From Myxococcota bacterium (GTDB lineage Bacteria; Myxococcota_A; Polyangia; Palsa-1104; JAEUJZ01), in contig JANWXW010000142.1 of NCBI GenBank assembly GCA_025057315.1, positions 27,254 to 91,253 on the forward strand: 64,000 bases of DNA, given 5' to 3'. The position numbers and the translations under genes are program-made. Shown here piece by piece: positions 1-8,958 of this stretch. The notes beneath the pieces are model-generated. The model saw only the letters and a list, made by a program, of their open reading frames with translations, made no database searches and was not told the DNA's origin. Position 1 is the first letter of the stretch, and every line of letters begins with the position of its first letter.

Positions 1-2361
1 GTGCATCTCAATGCGCAGGATGCCATCGCCCTGGCAGGCCTCACACCGGCCGCCCTTGACGTTGAAGCTGTAGCGACCGGCCTTGTAGCCGCGGGCCTTG
101 CTCTCTGGCAGGGCAGCGAACAGGTCGCGGATGTGCGTGAAGACACCGGTGTAGGTGGCTGGGTTGGAGCGCGGAGTGCGGCCAATGGGCGACTGGTCGA
201 TGTCCACCACCTTATCGCAGTAGTGCAACCCCTCGATGTCGTCGTACTCGCCGGCAGTGCACTTGCTGTGGTTTAGCTTCTGCTTGAGCACCTGCAGCAG
301 CGTGTCGATGACAAGCGTGCTCTTGCCCGACCCCGACACCCCCGTGACGGCGGTAAAAACGCCCACCGGGAAGCGAACGGTCACGTCCCGCAGGTTGTGC
401 GCCCGTGCTCCCTTGAGCACCAGGAAGCGGTTCTGGCACTGTCGGCGGGGGCCGCGAATCTCGATCTTTTTCCGTCCGGACAGATAGGCCCCGGTCAGCG
501 AGGCCGTGGAAGACATCACGTCCTCGGGCGTCCCGGCAGCGACGATGCGCCCGCCGCCCACACCGGCCCGTGGCCCCATATCCACAACGTGGTCGGCCGC
601 GCGAATCGTCTCCTCGTCATGCTCCACGACAATGACCGTGTTGCCCATGTCGCGCAGGCGAAACAGCGTGTCCAGCAGGCGCGCGTTGTCGCGCTGGTGC
701 AGACCGATGGACGGCTCATCGAGCACATAGAGCACGCCCACCAGCGAGCTGCCAATCTGGGTCGCCAGCCGGATGCGCTGCGCCTCGCCCCCCGACAGCG
801 TCGCCGCCGTGCGATCCAGCGTCAGGTAGTCCAGGCCGACATTGACCAGAAAGCCCAGGCGGTCTGTGATCTCCTTGAGGACGCGCTCGGCGATCTCCCG
901 CTGGCGGGGTGTGATCTCCAGTGTCTGAAAGAACCGGTACGTGTCGCGGATGGGCATGGCGCACAGCTCGTGCAGCGCCAGCCCGCCGACCTTGACAAAG
1001 CGCGCTTCCTTGCGCAGGCGCGTGCCCTGACACTCCTCGCACGGGCTCTTGTTCATGTAGGGCGAGAATTCCTCGTAGGCAGCCTCGAAGCTATCGCCGC
1101 CGTGGCTGGCCGCACCCTCCTCGCGCCGACGTCTCTCGTACTCGGAGAGGCGCCGCTCCAGGTTGGCGATGACGCCCTCGAACTCCTTCTTATAGGTATG
1201 GCGGCGGCCGTTTTTTTCGAACCAGAACTCCACCTCCTCGCCCTTGCTGCCGTGCAGCAAGATGTCCTTGATCTTGGGGTCCAGCTGGGCCCAAGGCAGA
1301 TTCATGTCGAAGTGGTAGTGGGCCGCAAGTGCCTCCAGAATCTGCTGAAAAAACGGCCCGTTGCGCTTCTCCCACGGCTCGATAGCACCCTCCCGCAGCG
1401 ACAGCTCCTCGTTGGGCACAATTAGGTCGGGGTCAAAGAACATCTTGGCGCCGATGCCATCACAGGTGGGGCAGGCGCCGTGTGGGTTGTTGAACGAGAA
1501 CAGCCGCGGTGAGATCTCAGGATAGCTGAGGCCGCAGTTGATACAGGCAAACCGTTCGGAAAAGATAATGTCACCGTTTTCGTCGGTGTCCTCGGGCTTT
1601 TCGTCCTCCGACAGGAGTACCGGCGAGATCTTGACGATGCCATCGGCGAGCTGAAGCGACTGCTCGATGGACTCGGTGAGCCGCTGCCGCACCCCCTCCT
1701 TGACCACCAGGCGATCCACATAGACATCGATGGTGTGATGCTTGTTCTTGTCGAGCCTAACCTGGTCTTCGGTGAGGTCTACCAGCTCGCCGTCGATGCT
1801 AACGCGCTTGAAGCCCTGCTGGCGCAGATTTTCCAGCTCTTTTTTGAACTCCCCCTTGCGGCCGCGCACAATCGGCGCCACAACCGAAAAGCGCGTCCCC
1901 TCGGGCAAGCGGAGCACGCGGTCTACCATCTGCTGCACCGTCTGGGATGAGATCGGACGGCCGCAACCGTAGCAGTGCACAGTCCCGATGCGGGCGTACA
2001 GCAGCCGCAGGTAGTCGTAGATCTCCGTCACAGTACCGACGGTAGAGCGCGGGTTCTTGCTGGTGGACCTCTGCTCGATGGAGATGGCCGGAGACAGGCC
2101 CTCGATGGAGTCCAGGTCCGGTTTGCTCATCTGCTCTAGGAACTGCCGTGCGTAGGTGGACAGCGACTCTACGTAGCGGCGCTGGCCCTCGGCGTAGATG
2201 GTGTCGAAAGCGAGGGAAGATTTGCCCGATCCCGACAGGCCAGTGATGACGATGAGCTTGTTGCGCGGTAGCTCGACGTCGATGTTCTTCAGATTATGTT
2301 CGCGGGCCCCCTTGATGATGATCTTGTCCATGTGCTCGATTTCGTTCCGGGTCTGGTCCAC
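1..2361 (-). CDS. uvrA: Excinuclease ABC subunit A (partial, C-terminus beyond window)
   Basis: DNA damage-recognition ATPase of nucleotide excision repair; it loads UvrB on lesions. The frame is open from the GTG at 2361 to the window edge (787 codons of about 940 usual), so the C-terminal part is outside. Visible: first Walker A (GLSGSGKSS), the first zinc module (CINC...CPTC), the first ABC signature (LSGGEAQR), then the second Walker A (GVSGSGKST) and the start of the second zinc module (CEACQGDG). The GTG is preceded by AGGAGG at 5 nt spacing, which favours it over the ATG at 2331, which has no clear ribosome site. It is transcribed alone; no uvrB or uvrC is in the window. Confidence 0.97.
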   Translation of the reverse strand, partial: MDQTRNEIEHMDKIIIKGAREHNLKNIDVELPRNKLIVITGLSGSGKSSLAFDTIYAEGQRRYVESLSTYARQFLEQMSKPDLDSIEGLSPAISIEQRSTSKNPRSTVGTVTEIYDYLRLLYARIGTVHCYGCGRPISSQTVQQMVDRVLRLPEGTRFSVVAPIVRGRKGEFKKELENLRQQGFKRVSIDGELVDLTEDQVRLDKNKHHTIDVYVDRLVVKEGVRQRLTESIEQSLQLADGIVKISPVLLSEDEKPEDTDENGDIIFSERFACINCGLSYPEISPRLFSFNNPHGACPTCDGIGAKMFFDPDLIVPNEELSLREGAIEPWEKRNGPFFQQILEALAAHYHFDMNLPWAQLDPKIKDILLHGSKGEEVEFWFEKNGRRHTYKKEFEGVIANLERRLSEYERRRREEGAASHGGDSFEAAYEEFSPYMNKSPCEECQGTRLRKEARFVKVGGLALHELCAMPIRDTYRFFQTLEITPRQREIAERVLKEITDRLGFLVNVGLDYLTLDRTAATLSGGEAQRIRLATQIGSSLVGVLYVLDEPSIGLHQRDNARLLDTLFRLRDMGNTVIVVEHDEETIRAADHVVDMGPRAGVGGGRIVAAGTPEDVMSSTASLTGAYLSGRKKIEIRGPRRQCQNRFLVLKGARAHNLRDVTVRFPVGVFTAVTGVSGSGKSTLVIDTLLQVLKQKLNHSKCTAGEYDDIEGLHYCDKVVDIDQSPIGRTPRSNPATYTGVFTHIRDLFAALPESKARGYKAGRYSFNVKGGRCEACQGDGILRIEMH

Positions 2362-2487
2362 GCGCTCCTCCTGGTCCCTGTGGGGACCTCGGAGGCTCTG
2401 CACAGACGGCATCGAGTCATAGCATGAGCGGAAGGAGCAAAACAACAATCCTTTGCTGGGGGGGCACAGGATCCGGGTCGGCGAAGC

Positions 2488-2829
2488 CTACAGGCCGAGC
2501 AGGTGGCGGAGCACGAAGCCAATGGCGCCGCTCAGCAGCGAGCCGAGGAAGGCGGCAAGAAAGTTGTCCACTTGCACGCCAGCCACCAGCTTGTCTGCCA
2601 GCCAGAAGAGAAAGGCGCGGATTACCAGCAAGAACAGGCCAAACGTCAAGATCACCACCGGCAACGTCAGCAAGGCCAGCGCCTTGAACAGCACGGCATC
2701 GAGCACGCCAAGCACCAGGGCGAACTTCAGCGCGCCGCCGAACGAGCGCACGTGCAGGCCGGGGACAACCCGGGCCGCCACCATGACCGATAGAGCGTAC
2801 AGAACAGAACTCAAAAGAAAGGTCACCAT
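2488..2829 (-). CDS. YvlD/PF04020-type small membrane protein
   Basis: A 113-residue, very hydrophobic protein with about four predicted membrane segments, matching the pattern of the YvlD family (PF04020, often labelled 'phage holin family'): an N-terminal helix, a PGLHV-like loop, then LTLPVVILTFGLF and a C-terminal helix. Function of the family is poorly defined; it is an inner-membrane protein. The ATG at 2829 has AGGAG 5 nt upstream. A same-length paralogue lies at 19303-19644, sharing the VPGxHxxS and LTLPxxxLTxGLFxLVI patterns. It diverges from the TPR gene at 2959. Confidence 0.8.
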   Translation of the reverse strand: MVTFLLSSVLYALSVMVAARVVPGLHVRSFGGALKFALVLGVLDAVLFKALALLTLPVVILTFGLFLLVIRAFLFWLADKLVAGVQVDNFLAAFLGSLLSGAIGFVLRHLLGL

Positions 2830-2958
2830 GTCATCTCCTGCGGGGGACAGCCCAAAGGCCAGGCCAATGGGAGCATATCAACAATTGAAATCCATCCGGG
2901 CGCGGCCGCAAGGGCAGCGTAGCTTCTGCTCCCTTTTCGGCTATGCTGGCCCTTGCCA

Positions 2959-5547
2959 ATGACGCGACGGGCCCCAGGCGAGCCGCTGCTACCGCCCCAG
3001 CAAGGGCAAACGGGCTCCAAGGCTCTGGCAGAGGAGGAGGACCCCGTCCTGACCGCTGCGGAGCTGACCATCCCGGGCTGGCACATCGATGATGATCAAA
3101 TCGGTCCACAAGGAGGCCCCGGAGGCCTGGGCAGGGAGGCTGGGCCCGACGCCCTCACCATGCCAGCCGCGCTGGTAGGCCCACCGGCTTCAGGGCACCT
3201 GGCAGAAGGCCCACGGGCACCGGCCCCGACATCGCCCTCCCCCGCTGAGCCCGTGCCGGCGGCACCAGCCCCCAGAGGGGGTGATGAGCCTACCATGCGC
3301 TGGCTTGCCCACACCGAGACGGTGCATTTGTCAGGAGCACCGCCAGAGACCGGCTCGGTGGTCCTGGAGTTGTCTGGGGGGGCTAGCCAGCCGGCGCGAC
3401 GGCTTCGCCGCTGGCATGAACGACCTGGGCTCCAGGCGCGGCTCTTCGCGCACAAGAAGCGTGCCGAGTGGCGCGGCCCCTCCTTGCGGACGACCATCGC
3501 GCTGCTCGCGCTGCTGTGCGCCGTGCTCAGCATCGGGACCGTCGCGGGCCGGCTTGTTCGTTCGTGGCGCCACCGGCGGCTGATGGACCGCGCTGCTGCC
3601 GCTGCGGCCGAGGCCCACAGGCGAGGGCGACCGGAGGCGCTGATGGCTGCCGCCGCCCGCTACGGCGATGTGCTCGCCCTCCACCCGACCGATGCCAGCG
3701 CCCTACGCAGACGGGCCATGCTCCTGGCGGAGGCTCTGTTCGAGTTCGGTGGCCCCCCTCCGCCTGACGACGCGGGGCTGCGCCAGGAGGCCGAATCCGC
3801 TGTGCGGCTGGTGCAGGGAGACGATGCTCAGGAGGCCCACGCCGCTCAGGCCTTTCTTTTGCTTCTGGCCGGTGACGCCGATGGAGCCGCGCCCCGGGTG
3901 CGGGCCCTGCGCGGCACTCCGCTAGGAGACTACCTGGAGGGTCAGATTCTGCTGCTGCGCGGTGAGGATGCTCAGGCGCAGCGAGCGCTGTGGCGCGCGA
4001 CGCAGCAGGAGCCCCACCGGCCGCAGTGGCATCTTCGTCTGGCTGCCGTGCTCGAGCAGATGGGGCGCCCTCGCGAGGCGGAGGCAGCGCTGGCCGCGGC
4101 GCTGCAGGCCAGCCCCCTGCACCCCGGTGCCCGCATCGCAAAAGGCTGTCGCGGCGGTCCAGAGGGCGAGCATACCCTGCGGGCCCTGCTCGAACCGGCT
4201 GGCGCAGCAGCGCCCCTACTGGGCCGGCTGGAGGCCGCTCTGGGGTGGTTGTGCTTGGGGGAGCGGGCACTGAGAGAAGCCCCTCCGGAGCTGGCCCGTG
4301 CGCGGCGCCTGCTCAGACGGGCACAGGAGCTGACCCCGCCTGGCGCGGTGCTCCTGCGGGAGCGGCTTGCCAGCACCCTGCTGGCAGCCGGAGACCGGGC
4401 CAGTGCCGAACGGGAGGCACGCGCCGTGCTTCAGGTGGCGCCGCGGCGAGCCCGGGCGGTGTTGTTGCTGGCCCGTGCGCTCCTGGGGCGGGCCCAGGCC
4501 GAGGAGACGCTGGAGGTGCTCGCCCCCCTGCTGGGTGCTGGGCACACCGAGGCGCAGCTGCTGCGTGCCCGGGCCCTGCTGTTGCTCGATGAGACGCTGG
4601 AGGCGCAGGCCGCGGCCCAGGCGGTGGCCACAACCGAAAGCGGGGAGCTTCTGGCCGAGGCCTACCTGGTGCTCACGCGGGCTGCCCTCGCGCTGGGCGA
4701 GACCCAGCAGGCCCGCGCCCTGCTCGCTCGGCTGAGCGCGATGGAGCCGCTGGAAGCACCCCAGCGCCATGAGGCGGAGCTGCTGGAGGCCCAGCTGCTC
4801 GCTCAGAGCCGTGCCGCGGCCCGGGCCCGGGCCACCCTGGAACGCCTGCTGAGGCAAGCACCCCAGCTTCTTGAGGCTCGGCTCTTGCTGGCGCAGCTTC
4901 TGCGGACGGAAGGCCAGCTGCGGGCGGCCCGGGAGCAGCTCGAGTCCGTCCTGGAGCTGGAGGAACACGCAGGGGCACGGCGTGCTCTGGCCGAGCTGGC
5001 GCTGGATGCCGGAGACGCACCCCAGGCGCGCCGGCACTACGAACAGCTCCTGCAGGGTGCGCCCGATGGCGAGTTGCTGGTGGGTGCCGCGCGGGCCTAC
5101 CGACTGAGTGGAGATGCAGAGGGGGCGCTGCGGCTCCTCGAGCAACTGGCCGACAGGCGCGACGGTGGCGGCGAAGAGGGGCTCATCGAACAGGCCCGAG
5201 CGTTGCTTCAGCTTGGGCGTGCCGACCAGGCCGTGGTGCTCCTGCGGGACCGTGGAGGAGCCGCCCGCCGCGCCACCGTGCCAGCACTGCTGATGCGCGC
5301 CTTGCTGCACCTGTCCATGGGCCACGTCGCCGCTCGCCGGGTGCTCGCCGCGCTGCCTGCGGCTCAGCGGCGCGACCCAGAGGTCCAGCTCGCCGAGGCG
5401 GAGCTGCTGCTGCAAGAGGGCAAAGCCACCGCCGCCCGGCGCCTGCTGGTGGCGCTCCTGCAACGCCCAGCACCAGCGCGGATCTCGCCGGAGGAGGCTG
5501 ACCTGCGTGCCGATGCCCGCGCGCTGCTGGACCGCACGCGCAAATAG
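2959..5547 (+). CDS. Large membrane-anchored TPR-repeat protein
   Basis: An 862-residue protein. Residues 1 to about 170 are low-complexity, rich in Pro, Gly and Ala. A membrane helix follows at roughly 177-197 (TTIALLALLCAVLSIGTV), flanked by Arg-rich stretches. The rest is a long Ala/Leu/Arg-rich helical solenoid with repeated TPR-like units (for example ALFEFGG, LQVAPRRARAVLLLARALL, RRHYEQLL). Such proteins act as protein-interaction scaffolds; no catalytic domain is seen. The start is taken as the ATG at 2959; a TTG two codons upstream is in frame and the ribosome site is not distinct. It converges on the kinase-like gene with 41 bp between. Confidence 0.75.
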   Translation: MTRRAPGEPLLPPQQGQTGSKALAEEEDPVLTAAELTIPGWHIDDDQIGPQGGPGGLGREAGPDALTMPAALVGPPASGHLAEGPRAPAPTSPSPAEPVPAAPAPRGGDEPTMRWLAHTETVHLSGAPPETGSVVLELSGGASQPARRLRRWHERPGLQARLFAHKKRAEWRGPSLRTTIALLALLCAVLSIGTVAGRLVRSWRHRRLMDRAAAAAAEAHRRGRPEALMAAAARYGDVLALHPTDASALRRRAMLLAEALFEFGGPPPPDDAGLRQEAESAVRLVQGDDAQEAHAAQAFLLLLAGDADGAAPRVRALRGTPLGDYLEGQILLLRGEDAQAQRALWRATQQEPHRPQWHLRLAAVLEQMGRPREAEAALAAALQASPLHPGARIAKGCRGGPEGEHTLRALLEPAGAAAPLLGRLEAALGWLCLGERALREAPPELARARRLLRRAQELTPPGAVLLRERLASTLLAAGDRASAEREARAVLQVAPRRARAVLLLARALLGRAQAEETLEVLAPLLGAGHTEAQLLRARALLLLDETLEAQAAAQAVATTESGELLAEAYLVLTRAALALGETQQARALLARLSAMEPLEAPQRHEAELLEAQLLAQSRAAARARATLERLLRQAPQLLEARLLLAQLLRTEGQLRAAREQLESVLELEEHAGARRALAELALDAGDAPQARRHYEQLLQGAPDGELLVGAARAYRLSGDAEGALRLLEQLADRRDGGGEEGLIEQARALLQLGRADQAVVLLRDRGGAARRATVPALLMRALLHLSMGHVAARRVLAALPAAQRRDPEVQLAEAELLLQEGKATAARRLLVALLQRPAPARISPEEADLRADARALLDRTRK

Positions 5548-5588
5548 GCAGGGGACAGGGCCCGCTGCCTGCCGTCGCCGGCCGCGCG

Positions 5589-6743
5589 CTACTTTCTTCG
5601 CTTCCCCCGACGCACTTCCCGGACGCGCTGCTCGGAGCTGGGCGAAGGGGATGGCACGTCAGAGGCCGACGGTGGCTGTGCGTGCATGGACGGCGGGGCG
5701 GGTGGCTGCGGCACCTGCAGAGCTGCTGCTCCGGAGGCCGGCGGCTGACGGGCCGCCTCATCGAGCTCGCGGAGCTGCTGCTTGCGCACCACGACCACCG
5801 TCGCGCTGACCAGGGCCAACAGGAGCATCACCCCGGCCAGCACCGCCCTGCCCACGCGCCGACTCACCGTCCCGCGGTGATGGCCCTTTTCGGCCCGCCG
5901 ACGTGCGCTGATTGCCTCGGCCCAGACCGTGGATCGGCCCAGCACAGCCTGCGCCGCCGTGCTCTTGCGCGAGTCCCCTTCGCCCCCCTCCGTGGCGCTG
6001 CCATCGAGCTGGGCCAGGCGCTCGGCGATGTCACGCATGGCCGGGCGCACCCCCAGCGTGGGCGAGAGCATGGCCTGCATCAGCCTCGCCACTTCCCCAG
6101 TCACCAAGGAGGATATACCGTAGGTCGGGGGCAAGCCCACCAGCATCGTATGGAGCAGGGCGGCCAGCGCATACACATCGGTCCGGCTATCGATGCGGGC
6201 CCCAGCGGCCTGCTCCGGCGAGCGGTACCCTTCCGCGCCCGGAGCGCTGCCGGCAATGCGAGCCACCCCAAAGTCGAGCACCTTGACCACCTCGCCGCCC
6301 TCGCCGGGCACGAGCATGATGTTTCCGGGATGCAGGTTCAGGTGGCCCATCTCCTCCGTGACTGACAGGGCCTCGGCAATCTGGCGAGCCGTGCGCAGCG
6401 CCTGTATCTCGGACAGGGGGCCCTGGTTCAGGCGCTCCCTCAGCGTCTCACCCTCCAAAAACTCCGTCACCAGAAAAGCCATTCGGTCCGGCCGGACCCC
6501 GAACGCAATCAGGTGCGCTAGGCCCGGATGCCGCACCAGGCTGATGGATCGAGCCAGAGAGGGAAACCGCGAGGCAATCTCCGGGTCGAGGCTGAACGCC
6601 GGCGAGAGCACCTTGGCCGCGACCCGCAGTCCGGACTCCCTGTGCGTGGCCTCATAGACGGTGCCGGTGGATCCGCGTCCCAGCAGGCGCACCACGCGGA
6701 AGTCGCCGATGCTCTGACCAGGGCTCAGGCCGCTGTGTGCCAT
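5589..6743 (-). CDS. Ser/Thr protein kinase-like membrane protein, probable pseudokinase
   Basis: 384 residues with a bacterial Hanks-type kinase fold at about 13-250, a membrane helix at about 299-319 and a Pro/Ser-rich tail. Present: Gly-rich loop (GRGSTGTVYEA, 22-32), beta3 Lys44 (VAAKV), DFG (157-159) and GYRSPEQ (172-178). Missing: the catalytic-loop HRDLKPEN is HLNLHPGN (134-141), so the base Asp is Asn136 and the Lys is His138. The alpha-C Glu, normally in an REA motif, reads SLA near residue 63. Family knowledge predicts weak or no phosphotransfer, so a scaffold or ligand-sensing role is possible. ATG 6743 follows AAAGGGAAAC; the longer in-frame extension has no support. Confidence 0.85.
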   Translation of the reverse strand: MAHSGLSPGQSIGDFRVVRLLGRGSTGTVYEATHRESGLRVAAKVLSPAFSLDPEIASRFPSLARSISLVRHPGLAHLIAFGVRPDRMAFLVTEFLEGETLRERLNQGPLSEIQALRTARQIAEALSVTEEMGHLNLHPGNIMLVPGEGGEVVKVLDFGVARIAGSAPGAEGYRSPEQAAGARIDSRTDVYALAALLHTMLVGLPPTYGISSLVTGEVARLMQAMLSPTLGVRPAMRDIAERLAQLDGSATEGGEGDSRKSTAAQAVLGRSTVWAEAISARRRAEKGHHRGTVSRRVGRAVLAGVMLLLALVSATVVVVRKQQLRELDEAARQPPASGAAALQVPQPPAPPSMHAQPPSASDVPSPSPSSEQRVREVRRGKRRK

Positions 6744-6999
6744 GTTTCCCTTTGGTTTTCTCTGGGCATTCGGCCAGTGCACTGGCGCGCAGGCCCCGCG
6801 GGGGGCCGCGACCCCGCGTCTCATTGTATCTGGCCTACCACAAAAAGTACATATTTTGTAATCTACAATTCATTAAAAAAGTTTGATCAAAAGGCGTTCG
6901 GCATGCCCACCCCTGGTCTCTTCCAGGCCGCCCGACAGCTCCCCTGACAGCAGGTTCCCGGGCTATCATGGGCATAGGGGACTCCCGTCCGAGCCGGCC
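6744..6999. promoter_or_regulatory. Divergent intergenic region with AT-rich promoter island
   Basis: 256 bp between two divergent starts. Most is GC-rich, but about 6838-6895 is sharply AT-rich. It holds two small perfect inverted repeats: TTGTA-ATC-TACAA at 6856-6868 and TTTGATCAAA at 6882-6891. These look like promoter/operator DNA for one or both genes. I cannot assign exact -35 and -10 boxes with confidence. Confidence 0.4.
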
Positions 7000-7866
7000 A
7001 TGCCCAACGTCGAGCTGCAGCCCAAACAGAACCTGTCCAGCTTCCGCCGCATCGCCATTGGAACCTGGCGGGATGCCTATGACCCCTCTGTATATGGATC
7101 CATGACCCTGCGCATGGACCAGGCCCTGCGCTACCTGGAGGAGTTCCGGCAGCGCACGGGCAAGCGCCTCACCATCACCCACATGATGGCCAAGGCAGTG
7201 GCCGCCGCGCTGGTCGAGATGCCCGATGCCAACGCCATCCTGCGCTGGAACCGTCCCTACCTGCGCCGCCGCATCGGCGTGTTCTTTCAGGTGGCCATGG
7301 AGGACGACGAGACCGGAGAGCTCGACCTGTCGGGCGCCCGTATCTACGATGCTGAAAAGAAGAGCCTTGTGGAGATCATCGACGAGTTCGAGCAGCAGGT
7401 GCACCAGGTGCGGCGCAAGCAGGACGAATCGCTGGAACGGACCCGGGCCACGTTCAAACGCATCCCCTGCCTGCTGCTCAACCTCGTGCTCCGGATGCTT
7501 TCCTTTGTTAGCTACACGCTCAACCTGGACCTGAGCCGATTCGGGCTGCCCAAAGATCCGTTCGGCTCGGCGATGATCACCAACATCGGCTCCTTGGGGC
7601 TGGAAGAGGCCTATGTGCCGCTGGTGCCCTATAGCCGCGTGCCGCTTCTGCTTGCCGTCGGTGCCGTGCGCCAGGCACCGGTGGTGGAAGAGGGCGCTGT
7701 GCGCGTCGGCCATATCATGCGCGTCCACGCCACCTTCGATCACCGTCTGCTCGATGGCACCCACGCGGCCATCATGGCCCGCGTGGTACGCACCTGGTTC
7801 GAGCGCCCCTATGAGCACTTCGGCCCGATCCCGGAGCCGACGCCGGCCGGCGCCCAAGCCTCCTAG
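7000..7866 (+). CDS. Stand-alone 2-oxoacid dehydrogenase E2-type acyltransferase domain protein
   Basis: 288 residues corresponding to the catalytic (CAT-fold) domain of dihydrolipoamide acyltransferases. The hallmark motif appears as DHRLLDG near residue 247, with FGSAMITNIGSLGL upstream of it. There is no lipoyl domain and no E1/E3-binding domain, which in true E2 subunits precede this fold; the typical E2 length is 400 or more. No E1 or E3 genes are nearby. It may therefore be a free acyltransferase rather than part of a dehydrogenase complex. The ATG at 7000 is chosen because conservation-like sequence begins there; the upstream in-frame extension is low quality. Confidence 0.8.
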   Translation: MPNVELQPKQNLSSFRRIAIGTWRDAYDPSVYGSMTLRMDQALRYLEEFRQRTGKRLTITHMMAKAVAAALVEMPDANAILRWNRPYLRRRIGVFFQVAMEDDETGELDLSGARIYDAEKKSLVEIIDEFEQQVHQVRRKQDESLERTRATFKRIPCLLLNLVLRMLSFVSYTLNLDLSRFGLPKDPFGSAMITNIGSLGLEEAYVPLVPYSRVPLLLAVGAVRQAPVVEEGAVRVGHIMRVHATFDHRLLDGTHAAIMARVVRTWFERPYEHFGPIPEPTPAGAQAS

Positions 7867-7908
7867 GGAAGGCCAGGAACACCGGTTGTCCCCTGGTGCG
7901 CCGCCGCT

Positions 7909-8958
7909 ATGATGTCGGCCATGCGCACCGCCCATCTTCTATGGCTTGCATTCCTGCTGCTTCCTGCTGCCTGCGGTAGCCCCGACACGCCGCCCTGCGA
8001 TCCAACCCAACAGGCCTGCGTCTTGGAGCACGACTTCGGCGTCACGGCGCTGTCCGCCGGACAGGAAATCAACGGGCAGTGCAACTCCTGGACGCTCCAC
8101 AATCCCACCGACCTGTGGGTCTCGGCGGTGGAGCTGTCCAACGACGGCGGCCACCACCACTCAAACTGGTTCTACGTGCCCGACCATGTCTACGATCGTC
8201 CAGACGGCAAGTGGCCCTGTGGCGAGCTGCACTTTAGCGAGCTGAACGCGGCCCTGCTCGGGGGCGTGCTGTTCGCCCAATCCACGCAGGCGCGGGGCGA
8301 GACGCAGCGCTTCCAGCCCGGCGCGGTGCTGCGCGTGCCAGCCTGGTCGCGCATCATCGGCAACGTACACCTGCTCAACGCCAGCGCGACCCCCCTGACC
8401 ACCGGCCTGCGCCTGCGCGTGCACACCGTGCCGCCAGCCATGGCCCAGGTAAAGCTGTCGCCGCTGCGTCTAAGCTACTACGACCTCCGCCTGCCACCGC
8501 GCACGCGCTCCGAGTTCGGCGCCAGCTGCAACGTACGCCGCGCCTACGAGGACCTGCGCCGCGAGCCGATGCGCATGAAGCTCCACTATGCGCTGCCGCA
8601 CTACCACGAGCTGGGCCGGCGCTTTCGCCTCTCCATTGCCGGGGGACCGCGCGATGGCCGGCTGCTGTTTGAGTCCTCGGCGCTGTTGGGCGAACCCGGC
8701 GGTCACACCTTTGCCGTCCCCGTGGATCTCGGCGATGCCGACGGACTGCGCTTTTCGTGCAGCTACGACAACCCACGCGACACGGAGGTCCGGTGGGGCA
8801 TCGGTGACCAGGAGATGTGCGTCATGCTCGGCTTCGCCGAGTCGCCCATTGCGTTCGACGCGTTCGTGGAGCAGGGCCAGCCCGGCACGCCCGTCAACGG
8901 CGTCGTGCAGCACAGCGGCCCGTGCCAGGTGCGAGCCTTCAACTACTTTGCCGGCTGA
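7909..8958 (+). CDS. Secreted lipoprotein, possibly PHM-like copper monooxygenase fold
   Basis: 349 residues beginning with a lipoprotein signal peptide (LLPAAC lipobox, Cys at about 22). The mature part carries His clusters (HHHSNW), the stretch GNVHLLNAS, and several Cys. This layout resembles the peptidylglycine/dopamine monooxygenase-type (PHM-like) beta-sandwich proteins that are common in Myxococcota, but I could not confirm the full set of copper ligands. Alternative starts are the ATGs at 7912 and 7921; no ribosome site decides. The last 16 bp overlap the convergent end of glgA. Confidence 0.65.
   Translation: MMSAMRTAHLLWLAFLLLPAACGSPDTPPCDPTQQACVLEHDFGVTALSAGQEINGQCNSWTLHNPTDLWVSAVELSNDGGHHHSNWFYVPDHVYDRPDGKWPCGELHFSELNAALLGGVLFAQSTQARGETQRFQPGAVLRVPAWSRIIGNVHLLNASATPLTTGLRLRVHTVPPAMAQVKLSPLRLSYYDLRLPPRTRSEFGASCNVRRAYEDLRREPMRMKLHYALPHYHELGRRFRLSIAGGPRDGRLLFESSALLGEPGGHTFAVPVDLGDADGLRFSCSYDNPRDTEVRWGIGDQEMCVMLGFAESPIAFDAFVEQGQPGTPVNGVVQHSGPCQVRAFNYFAG

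Noticed and set aside
1..2361. uvrA considered disrupted because only short frames are bounded here
   Set aside because: The reading frame is continuous from 2361 to the window edge with all expected motifs; it is simply cut by the edge.
4216..5463. 415-residue open frame on the minus strand inside the TPR gene
   Set aside because: Gln/Leu-rich shadow of the TPR repeats; no ribosome site or domain, and the plus-strand frame has clear repeats.
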